Below are positions 57,241 through 64,000 of a stretch of DNA of 64,000 nt, piece after piece. Position numbers and translations under genes: made by a program. The notes beneath the pieces were generated by a model. That model worked only from the letters and a program-made list of their open reading frames with translations. It searched no databases and was not told where the DNA came from. Position 1 is the stretch's first letter, and each line of letters starts with the position of its first letter. This stretch comes from Acidobacteriota bacterium (GTDB lineage Bacteria; Acidobacteriota; Blastocatellia; Pyrinomonadales; Pyrinomonadaceae). The stretch spans positions 1 through 64,000 of the forward strand of contig QHXN01000027.1 of the NCBI GenBank assembly GCA_003222975.1. Reading direction: 5' to 3'.

Positions 57241-58524
57241 GTGGATACAGGGGAGACGGAGACGACAGCCGGGCCGGTCGAGCCGCGCGCGAAGTTGAAC
57301 GGCGTGGCGGCGCTGCGGCGCAGGCTCCTGCGTCTGCCGCGCAACGTGCTCGCCATCGGGCTGGTGAGCCTCCTGAACGACGCTTCGAGCGAGTTCATCT
57401 ACCCCTTGCTGCCGCTCTTCCTCACGCTCACGCTCGGCGCTTCGCCCTTCGCCGTCGGCGTCATCGAGGGCGGCGCGGAGTCGCTCTCCGGCTTCCTCAA
57501 ACTCTTCTCCGGCTACTTCAGCGACCGGCGCGGGCGGCGCAAAGGTCTCGTCGTCTTCGGCTACGGTTTGGCGAGCGCGGTGCGCCCGCTCATCGGGTTG
57601 GCGACCTCCTGGCCGCAGGTCTTCGCCATCCGCCTGACCGACCGCTTCGGCAAGGGCGTCCGCAGCGCCCCGCGCGACGCCATGATCGCCGACGCCGCCG
57701 CGCCCGAAGAGCGCGGACTCGCCTTCGGCTTCCACCGCGCGATGGATCACGCGGGCGCGGTCGTCGGCCCGCTCCTCAGCTACTACACACTGAGTTTCAT
57801 CGCAACGAACAACAACTCGCCGACGGCGGGCGAGTACCGCCTGCTCTTCCTGCTCGCCTCCGTCCCGGCGCTGGCGGCGGTCGTGGTCGCCGTCTTCTTC
57901 GTGCGCGACAAGGGGCGAGAGGGGCGCATCGAGATGAAGCAGACTCCCGTGCGACTCTCCCTGCGCGGCTACGACGCGAACTTCAAGCGCTTCCTCTTCA
58001 TCCTCGCGCTCTTCACGCTGTCGAACTCCTCGGACGCGTTCCTGCTCCTGCGCGCGCGGCAGGCGGGCGTGGGCGCGGCCTTGATCCCCCTGCTCTGGGC
58101 GGCGCTGCACGTCTCGAAGGTTTGCAGCTCCGTCGTCGGCGGCGACCTCTCGGACAGATTGGGGCGCAAGACGCTGATCGTTTCGGGCTGGCTCCTCTAC
58201 GCCGCCGTTTACTTCGCCTTCGCCTTCGTCTCGACGGCGCGCGAGGCCTGGATTCTCTTCCTCATCTACGGCATCTACTTCGGGCTGACCGAGGGGACGG
58301 AGAAGGCGCTCGTCGCAGACCTCGTTCAACCGGAGCGGCGCGGCACGGCCTTCGGACTCTACAACCTCGCCTTCAGCATCACCGTGCTCCCGGCTTCCCT
58401 CCTGATGGGCGCGCTGTGGGACTGGCGCGGCCCCGTCACGGCCTTCGCCGTGAGCGCCGCCGTCGGCTCGACCGCCGCGCTGCTGCTCGCGCTCGCGGTG
58501 CGACCCGGAGCAAGGCAAAAGTAA
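57241..58524 (+). CDS. MFS transporter
   Basis: A 427-residue transporter with twelve predicted membrane helices and a cytoplasmic loop after TM6. LASVPALAAVVVAVFFVRDKG ends TM6, and the loop 2-3 motif is seen at SGYFSDRRGRRKGLVVFG, with a second copy-like GGDLSDRLGRKTLIVSGW in the second half, as in major facilitator proteins. An N-terminal FIYPLLPLFLT and PLIGLATSWPQVFAIRLTDRFGKG-type (DRFGKGVRSAPRDAMIAD) region is common in MFS members without known substrate. The GTG start has GAGGT nearby. The last residues and TAA stop are in palindrome E3. Confidence 0.9.
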   Translation: MDTGETETTAGPVEPRAKLNGVAALRRRLLRLPRNVLAIGLVSLLNDASSEFIYPLLPLFLTLTLGASPFAVGVIEGGAESLSGFLKLFSGYFSDRRGRRKGLVVFGYGLASAVRPLIGLATSWPQVFAIRLTDRFGKGVRSAPRDAMIADAAAPEERGLAFGFHRAMDHAGAVVGPLLSYYTLSFIATNNNSPTAGEYRLLFLLASVPALAAVVVAVFFVRDKGREGRIEMKQTPVRLSLRGYDANFKRFLFILALFTLSNSSDAFLLLRARQAGVGAALIPLLWAALHVSKVCSSVVGGDLSDRLGRKTLIVSGWLLYAAVYFAFAFVSTAREAWILFLIYGIYFGLTEGTEKALVADLVQPERRGTAFGLYNLAFSITVLPASLLMGALWDWRGPVTAFAVSAAVGSTAALLLALAVRPGARQK

Positions 58525-58619
58525 AAAGGCAAAAGTCAGGAAGAAGGCGAAGGCTGGAGAAAGTTCCTCGCGCGCAGCGCGACCTCATCTTTTGCCTTTT
58601 GCCTTTTTACTTTTGCCTT
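58512..58619. repeat. Palindrome family E, copy 3
   Basis: Arms 58512-58535 and 58596-58619 are perfectly complementary over 24 bp, with a 60-nt centre. Units are AAGGCAAAAGT. The left arm holds the MFS stop codon (58522-58524). Confidence 0.93.
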
Positions 58620-58774
58620 ACCCCTTTGTTGACAGCCTCTCTCCTCTCGCTATATACATCGTTGCTGTCGAACGTCCGTCGCCGCGGTTGGTCCGAACCT
58701 TTCGCCGGTCGAGCGCCACTCCCGTAACCTCAGTCAAGGAATCTCGCGCGAGGAGGTCTTCAGGAGGCACACCC

Positions 58775-60430
58775 ATGTCTTTCGAGTACGACATCTTCAT
58801 CAGCTACGGCCACGTTGACGACGAAGACCCGGCGGGCGACGTGAAGGGCTGGGTTGACCTGCTCGTCGAGCGTTTGCCGAGCGTGGTCGCCGGCTACCTC
58901 GGCTACAAGCCGCGGATTTGGCGCGACGAGCGGAGCCTGCGCGGCAACGACCTCCTCAGCGGCGCAATCGGCGAAGGCGTCTCGCGCTCACTCCTGCTCG
59001 TCCCCATAGTCTCGCCGCGCTACGTCCTCTCCGACTGGTGCCGCAGGGAGTTGGAGACGTTCTGCGCCGCCGCGCAAGCCCCTGTCGCCGCAGGCGTCGA
59101 GTCCTTCCGCTCGCGCCTCTTCAAAGTCGTCAAGACGCCGCTGCTGCTGTCGCATCTGAGAGACAAAGAGCCTGTGCAGTTGCGCGACCTCATCGGCTAC
59201 CCCTTCTACGAGATGGAAGGCGACATGCCGCGCGAGTTCAGCCCCGACGTTGTGCCATGCAAAGACCAGCGTTACTGGGACGCGCTCCGCCGCCTCGCCT
59301 GGGACATCTCGAACATGCTCGTGGCTCTCAAGCAAGAGCCGGAGTCACAACAGCCGGGAGTCGTCACGACGCAGACGGGCGTCGCCGCGTCGTCTCCCGT
59401 TACGCCGGGCGCGACGCAAGACGCTTCAGCCGCGGTCGCGCCCGCTCCGCCCGCCGCACTCACGACGGTTGCAACGCCCGCCGCCCTCGCACCGAACGGC
59501 GTGGGCGCGTCGAAGCTCGTCTATCTCGGCGAGGCGACCTCCGACCTCGCGCGGGAGCGCGACGCCGTGCGCGATGAGCTGCGGCAGCGCGGCTACGGTG
59601 TTCTGCCCGAACAGAAGTTGCCGCTCGACTCGAAGGACGCGCTCGCCGAGGCCGTCCGCCGAGACCTCGCGCGCTCGTGCCTGTCCGTACACCTCGTCGG
59701 CGCGCGCTACGGCTCGACGCCCGAAGACGACGCGCGCTCGGTCGTCCTCCTACAGATAGAGTTGGCCGCCGAGCGCGGCGCGTCGGACTCCACTTTCCAA
59801 CGCCTGCTCTGGATGCCGCCCGGCCTCTCGACGCCCGCCTTGGAGGTGACGGACGAGCGACAGAGGTCTTTCGTCGCCGGTCTTCAGAACCGCGTCACGG
59901 CGGGCGCGGAGCTTTTGCAGACGAGCGTCGAAGACCTGAAGACGCGCGTCGTCGAGAAACTCACGTCGGCGGCGAAGGGGTCGGCGCGCGGCGCGGCGCG
60001 CTCGAAGCTCAAGCAGGTCTATCTCATCTGCGAGAACCGCGACCGCGGCCTCGTGCGCCCCATCAAAGAATATCTCTTCAGAGAGAACTTCGAGGTCATC
60101 ACGTGGCTCGACGAGGGCGCGGGCGAAAAGCTGATGGACTACCACCGCAAGAACCTGAGAGAGTGCGACGCCGCGCTCATCTACTTCGGCAGCGGCGACG
60201 AGCCTTGGGTGCGCAAGAACCTCGAAGACCTTGAGAAGGCCTACGGCTACGGGCGCGAGGACGACTGGAGCGCCAGCGCCGTCTATGTCGGCTCGCCGCC
60301 CAACGACCAGAAGGAGGACTTCCTCACGCACATGGTTCCCTACGTCATACGCAACTTCAGCTCGTTCGACCCCGCAGACCTCAGCGACTTCGTCGCCGCC
60401 GTGCGGGCCGCCGAGGGAGACCGGCCATGA
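58775..60430 (+). CDS. Three-domain TIR-like protein
   Basis: A 551-residue cytoplasmic protein. Residues 4-185 are a TIR domain: YDIFISYGHVDDE, WRDERSLRGNDLLSGAIGEG and SPRYVLSDWCRRELETF, where E92 in WCRREL matches the catalytic Glu of TIR NADases. A Pro/Ala linker (186-245) follows. Residues 246-345 (KLVYLGEATSDLARERDAVR and LLQIELAAERG) resemble DUF4062/TIR-like. Residues 412-525 are a third TIR-like fold (KQVYLICENRDRGLVRPI) whose Glu position reads WVRKNLEDL, so probably inactive. An AGGAGG lies seven to nine bases before ATG 58775. It overlaps the nSTAND1 gene by four bases, so the two work together. Confidence 0.82.
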   Translation: MSFEYDIFISYGHVDDEDPAGDVKGWVDLLVERLPSVVAGYLGYKPRIWRDERSLRGNDLLSGAIGEGVSRSLLLVPIVSPRYVLSDWCRRELETFCAAAQAPVAAGVESFRSRLFKVVKTPLLLSHLRDKEPVQLRDLIGYPFYEMEGDMPREFSPDVVPCKDQRYWDALRRLAWDISNMLVALKQEPESQQPGVVTTQTGVAASSPVTPGATQDASAAVAPAPPAALTTVATPAALAPNGVGASKLVYLGEATSDLARERDAVRDELRQRGYGVLPEQKLPLDSKDALAEAVRRDLARSCLSVHLVGARYGSTPEDDARSVVLLQIELAAERGASDSTFQRLLWMPPGLSTPALEVTDERQRSFVAGLQNRVTAGAELLQTSVEDLKTRVVEKLTSAAKGSARGAARSKLKQVYLICENRDRGLVRPIKEYLFRENFEVITWLDEGAGEKLMDYHRKNLRECDAALIYFGSGDEPWVRKNLEDLEKAYGYGREDDWSASAVYVGSPPNDQKEDFLTHMVPYVIRNFSSFDPADLSDFVAAVRAAEGDRP

Positions 60431-63400
60431 CCGAGACCCTAAGAATTGCCAACCCCTTCCCCGGCCTCCGCCCCTTCGAGACCGAAGAGTACCGCCTCTT
60501 CTTCGGGCGCGAGGGCCAGTCGGACGCGCTCATCGAGCGCCTCAAGCGCTCGCGCTTCCTCGCCGTCGTCGGCACGTCGGGCAGCGGCAAGTCTTCGCTC
60601 GTGCGCGCGGGACTTCTGCCCGCCTTGCGCGGCGGCATGATGGCGGGCGCGGGCGCGGGCTGGCGCATCGCCGTCATGCGACCGGGCCACGACCCCTTGG
60701 GCAACCTCGCGCGCGTGCTCGCCGGAGACGGCGTGCTCGCGGAGGCCGGAGGCGGCCTGCCGCGCGCCGAAGCGGAGGCCGTCGTCGAGGCGACGCTCAG
60801 GCGCGGCTCGCTCGGACTCGCCGAGGCGGCGAGGCGTGCGCGGCTCTCGGAGAAGCTGCTCGTCGTCGTTGACCAGTTCGAGGAGTTGTTCCGCTTCCGC
60901 GCCGCGCGTGCCCCGTCGAGCACCGGCGACGACGCCTCGGCCTTCGTCAAGCTCCTCCTGGAAGCCGCGCGCCAGCGCGAGCTTTCGATCTACGTCGTGC
61001 TGACGATGCGCTCGGACTTCCTCGGCGACTGCGCCCAGTTTCAAGGCTTGCCCGAAGCGATCAACGACGGCCAGTACCTCATCCCGCGCATGACTCGCGA
61101 CGAGCGCCGCGTCGCCATCGTCGGCCCCGTCCGCGTCTCGCGCGCGCGCATGAGTGAGCCGCTCGTCAGCCGGCTCCTCAACGACGTGGGCGATAACCCC
61201 GACCAGTTGCCCATACTCCAGCACGCGCTCATGCGCACCTGGGACTACTGGTCGGCGCACCGGCGCGACGGAGAACCTATCGGGCTGGCCGACTACGAGG
61301 CCATCGGCACGATGTCGGACGCGCTCTCCCGTCACGCCGACGAGGCGTGGGGCGAGCTGCCCGACGAGCGCAGCCGCCGCACCGCCGAGATACTCTTCAA
61401 GGCGCTCACCGAGCGCGGCGCGGACAACCGCGAGATACGACGCCCGACGCGCCAGAAGGAGATTTGCGAGATCGCCGAGGCTAGTGAAGCCGAGGTCGCA
61501 TCCGTCGTCGCCGTCTTCCGACGCGAAGGCCGCTCGTTCCTGATGCCGCCCGCGGTAGTGGCGCTCGACGCCGACACCGTCATAGACATCTCGCACGAGA
61601 GCCTCATCCGCAACTGGGAGAGGCTGAAGACCTGGGTCGTCGAGGAGGCGCAGTCGGCGCGCATCTACCGCCGGCTCGCCGAGGCCGCAGTCCTCCACCG
61701 CGACGGCGAGGAAGGACTCCTGCAAGACCCCGGCCTGCAAATCGCGCTTGACTGGCGCGAGAAGAACAACCCGAACGCGGCGTGGGGGCGGCGCTACCAC
61801 CCGGAGTTCGGCGCGGCACTCGCCTACCTTGAAGAGAGCCGCGCCGCACGCGACGCCGCCGCCACAGAGCGCGAGCGCCGACGGCAAGAGGAGCTTGAGC
61901 GCGAGCGCCGCGAGCGCGAGCAGGCCGAAGCGTTCGCCGAGTCGCAGCGCCGCGCGGCACAGCGCCTGCGCCGCTTCACTTACGCCCTCGTCCTCATCTC
62001 GCTGTTCGCGCTGTCGGCGGCCTTCGGCACGCAGGACGCGGAGAAGAAGGAGGAGGACGCGCGCCGGGACGCGCAGGAGAAGGCGAAGGTCGCCGAGGAG
62101 GAAAAGCTCAAGGCCCAGGCCGAAGAGGCGCGCGCCGAAGCCGAGGCCCGGCGGAACCGGAAGGCGAAGGTCGCCAACGACATGTTCCGCGAGGGTGTCG
62201 CGCTCGTGCAGAGGGGCGACTACGCGGACGCAGAGCAGTTGCTCGGCAGAGCGATCAACGGCTACAAGGACGTTGACGTGGCGAACGAGGAGGCCGTCGC
62301 CGACTCGAAGGCGCAGCTCGGCAACATGTTCTTCACCATCGGCTATTCAAATTTCCTCGCGGGCGACACCGACCTCGCGAACGCCTACGGCCCGGCGGAG
62401 CAGGTCGCTCAATTCAGGCGGAGCTACGACGACGCGGCGGCGATCTACGCCGGCCCGAAGGTCAAGTCGCCGGAGAAGGCAGCGACCACGCTCTTCACGC
62501 TCGGCACGATGCTCCTGAAGTTCACGAAAGACGCGGACGACGAAGGCGTGACTCGCGCCGCCGACCCGACCGCCCCCAGTGACATAGAAGGACGTGTGCC
62601 ATACCTCGGCATCCGGCCCAAGGCTTCGGTAGGGACTACCTACGCATCGTCCGCGGACGGCGAAAATCCGAAAGACTCGTTCAAGCAGCAGGCCGTCGAG
62701 CGCTTCCGCAGCGCCTTCGACTTCTACCGCCGGACGTTCGAGGACAAGCGCAGCCGCGGCGACGAAGCGGGCGCGAAGGCCGCGCTCGAAGGGATGAGGA
62801 AGGCGACGTATCAGGCCGGCAACTTCCTCTTTAAGGAGTCGAACGCCATGCGTTCGAGCGCCGACGCCGCCGCGAAAGTGAACGACTACCGCCGTCAGGC
62901 CGCGCAACACTTCGAGCAGTTGCTCTCGCTCTCCGAAGGAGACGACGTTGATGTCGCGCGCCTGCTCGTCTGGCTCGGCGGGCTTTACTACGAACTCGGC
63001 GACGGGGCGAAGGCCGACAGCTACTTCGAGAGGGCGATCAGCGCCTTCCAGAAGCTCTCGCGGAAGTACGACAGGCCGGACGCGCTCAACGCCGTCATCA
63101 ACATCTCCGAGCGCGCGGGCCAGAGCGCGGTGGCCGCACACCTCGGCGAGCAGATGCTGGAGGAGCTTGAGCGTCTCAGCGCCAGGAATCGGCTGTACCT
63201 CCCCATGGAGGCGAGCACTCTCGCCTTCCTCGGTCGAATCCACGAGGGCGAGTCAGACCCCGGCTCTTTCGAGAAGGCCGTCGGCTATTACCGCCGTGCC
63301 GTCGAGACCTACGCGCGCGCCTACGGGCAGGACAAGTCGGCGACCGAACTCTCCTCGCGCCCGGCAGACCTCCTCCACATCGGCTCGGTCGCCAAAGGGA

Positions 63401-63699
63401 TCAACGACACCCGCCTCGCGCTCGACGCCTTCAACCTCGCCGCCGCCCTCGCGGGAGGGTCGAAGTTCGGCGACCACAGGCGGGAGGAGGCCGCCGCTTA
63501 TAGCGAGATGGGATCGGTCTATCTGCTCATGGGCGACGCCGGGAAGGCGCTCGACGCCTACGAGAAGTCGGCCAGACTCTACGGCGAGGTCGCGGGGGCG
63601 GAGTCGCCCGGGCACGGCAACGACGACGCGAAGGCGGAGCTTGAGCGCATCGAGAAAGTTATCACCGCGCTCAAGACCGCGCCCCCGTCGAAGAAGTGA
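60427..63699 (+). CDS. nSTAND1 ATPase with coiled coil, membrane segment and TPR-like tail
   Basis: A 1,090-residue STAND-type ATPase. It opens IANPFPGLRPFETEEYRLFFGRE, typical of nSTAND1 proteins. Walker A is VVGTSGSGKSSLVRAG (49-57), Walker B is LLVVVDQFEELF (D149), then LTMRSDFLGD (192-201) and the helical/winged region ending DISHESLIRNWERLKTW (387-403). A charged coiled coil (475-585) surrounds one membrane helix (517-535). The last 500 residues are helical TPR-like repeats (KVANDMFREGVALVQRGDYADAEQLL). Such proteins sense a ligand through the repeats and release an effector, here probably the TIR protein from the overlapping gene. Confidence 0.85.
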   Translation: MTETLRIANPFPGLRPFETEEYRLFFGREGQSDALIERLKRSRFLAVVGTSGSGKSSLVRAGLLPALRGGMMAGAGAGWRIAVMRPGHDPLGNLARVLAGDGVLAEAGGGLPRAEAEAVVEATLRRGSLGLAEAARRARLSEKLLVVVDQFEELFRFRAARAPSSTGDDASAFVKLLLEAARQRELSIYVVLTMRSDFLGDCAQFQGLPEAINDGQYLIPRMTRDERRVAIVGPVRVSRARMSEPLVSRLLNDVGDNPDQLPILQHALMRTWDYWSAHRRDGEPIGLADYEAIGTMSDALSRHADEAWGELPDERSRRTAEILFKALTERGADNREIRRPTRQKEICEIAEASEAEVASVVAVFRREGRSFLMPPAVVALDADTVIDISHESLIRNWERLKTWVVEEAQSARIYRRLAEAAVLHRDGEEGLLQDPGLQIALDWREKNNPNAAWGRRYHPEFGAALAYLEESRAARDAAATERERRRQEELERERREREQAEAFAESQRRAAQRLRRFTYALVLISLFALSAAFGTQDAEKKEEDARRDAQEKAKVAEEEKLKAQAEEARAEAEARRNRKAKVANDMFREGVALVQRGDYADAEQLLGRAINGYKDVDVANEEAVADSKAQLGNMFFTIGYSNFLAGDTDLANAYGPAEQVAQFRRSYDDAAAIYAGPKVKSPEKAATTLFTLGTMLLKFTKDADDEGVTRAADPTAPSDIEGRVPYLGIRPKASVGTTYASSADGENPKDSFKQQAVERFRSAFDFYRRTFEDKRSRGDEAGAKAALEGMRKATYQAGNFLFKESNAMRSSADAAAKVNDYRRQAAQHFEQLLSLSEGDDVDVARLLVWLGGLYYELGDGAKADSYFERAISAFQKLSRKYDRPDALNAVINISERAGQSAVAAHLGEQMLEELERLSARNRLYLPMEASTLAFLGRIHEGESDPGSFEKAVGYYRRAVETYARAYGQDKSATELSSRPADLLHIGSVAKGINDTRLALDAFNLAAALAGGSKFGDHRREEAAAYSEMGSVYLLMGDAGKALDAYEKSARLYGEVAGAESPGHGNDDAKAELERIEKVITALKTAPPSKK

Positions 63700-63910
63700 G
63701 TGGAGAGAGCGCGCCGCGACCACGGCGGGTGAAAATCAAACCTGATAAGACGGGGCGTGATTCTTCTCGGCCCCCAGACTTCTGCCTTTCGCGCCTGTCT
63801 CCTCGCGGCGTCCGCGTTATGACATCAAAGTCTTTTAGTGGTAGCTTACTCACCTCAACAGTCACCGCGACGCCGAAGGGACGAGTCAGGCGCGGAGGTG
63901 TGTCCGAAAG

Positions 63911-64000
63911 ATGGGCTTCGAGGTCGAACGCTGGGGCGGGCGCGAGCCGCCCGACGCGCGCCGTCTGCGGCGGCAGTTGGAGATGGAAGGGTACAGCGTC
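63911..64000 (+). CDS. Start of a cupin-like protein (runs off the window)
   Basis: Thirty codons begin MGFEVERWGGREPPDARRLR and end EMEGYSV at the window edge with no stop. The opening resembles short cupin proteins I know that start with a WxGREAPxxxxLxxxLExEGF pattern, so a metal-binding cupin is likely, but the sequence is too short to prove it. GGAGG at 63894-63898 is twelve bases before the ATG, rather far. The 211 bases before it contain no other gene. Confidence 0.45.
   Translation, partial: MGFEVERWGGREPPDARRLRRQLEMEGYSV

Noticed and set aside
1-64000. tRNA, rRNA or insertion sequences
   Set aside because: No tRNA-like cloverleaf, rRNA stretch or transposase gene was recognised; intergenic gaps are mostly filled with palindromes.

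Overview
The window is GC-rich, gene-dense bacterial chromosome. Gene content and style point to Acidobacteriota, most likely Blastocatellia/Pyrinomonadaceae: a CadC-type winged-helix regulator with a periplasmic beta-propeller, a YfbK-like von Willebrand lipoprotein, a small CxxC/helix-turn-helix protein of a kind I associate with that group, and an nSTAND1 ATPase. This placement is inference from content, with no marker phylogeny. No rRNA, tRNA, CRISPR array, integrase or transposase gene was found.

Layout. (1) 116-4292, minus strand: translation/secretion operon ffh - rpsP - khpA - rimM - trmD - rplS. (2) 4495-10481: outer-membrane barrel gene with a small HTH/CxxC gene, the CadC-like regulator, the vWA lipoprotein and an unknown membrane-anchored protein. 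(3) 10557-28363, minus strand: a polysaccharide island with O-antigen ligase (carrying an inserted PDZ domain), polyprenyl-phosphate sugar transferase, DUF354 protein, an alpha/alpha-toroid protein, GT2, sugar epimerase, methyltransferase, a YbhB protein, PIG-V-like mannosyltransferase, SGNH protein, asparagine synthase-like amidotransferase, bi-domain oxidoreductase and a glycosyltransferase. (4) 28801-31200: hybrid histidine kinase and PilZ protein, tail to tail. (5) 31514-47495: second half of the polysaccharide island, with glycosyltransferases, a second asparagine synthase-like protein, heparinase II/III-like lyase, methyltransferase, SGNH protein, a Wzm/Wzt-type ABC exporter, a GT2-GT4 fusion and a sugar epimerase. 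(6) 47761-58524: mixed housekeeping genes (tlyA, a cysteine-cluster protein, a zinc-ribbon protein, nadK, a dicarboxylate symporter, rhomboid protease, DUF2383 and DUF4142 proteins, secreted truncated haemoglobin, queF, MFS transporter). (7) 58775-63699: a two-gene operon encoding a three-domain TIR-like protein and an nSTAND1 ATPase with coiled coil, membrane segment and TPR-like tail, a candidate immune or signalling module. A cupin-like gene starts at 63911 and runs off the end.

The polysaccharide genes fit one pathway: a lipid-linked sugar is started by the glycosylphosphotransferase, extended by many glycosyltransferases, modified by amidotransferases, epimerases, oxidoreductases and SGNH proteins, exported by the ABC transporter and/or ligated by the O-antigen ligase, and trimmed by the lyase. 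The kinase and PilZ protein in the middle are plausible regulators.

The most unusual feature is not a gene. About 25 long palindromes of ten sequence families sit between genes. Their arms are short (6-9 bp) units repeated in tandem, and the two arms are often perfectly complementary over 24-33 bp. Many provide the stop codon or last residues of the flanking gene, four of the five junctions in the ribosomal operon carry one, and several families with unrelated arms share an AAGGC core in the loop.
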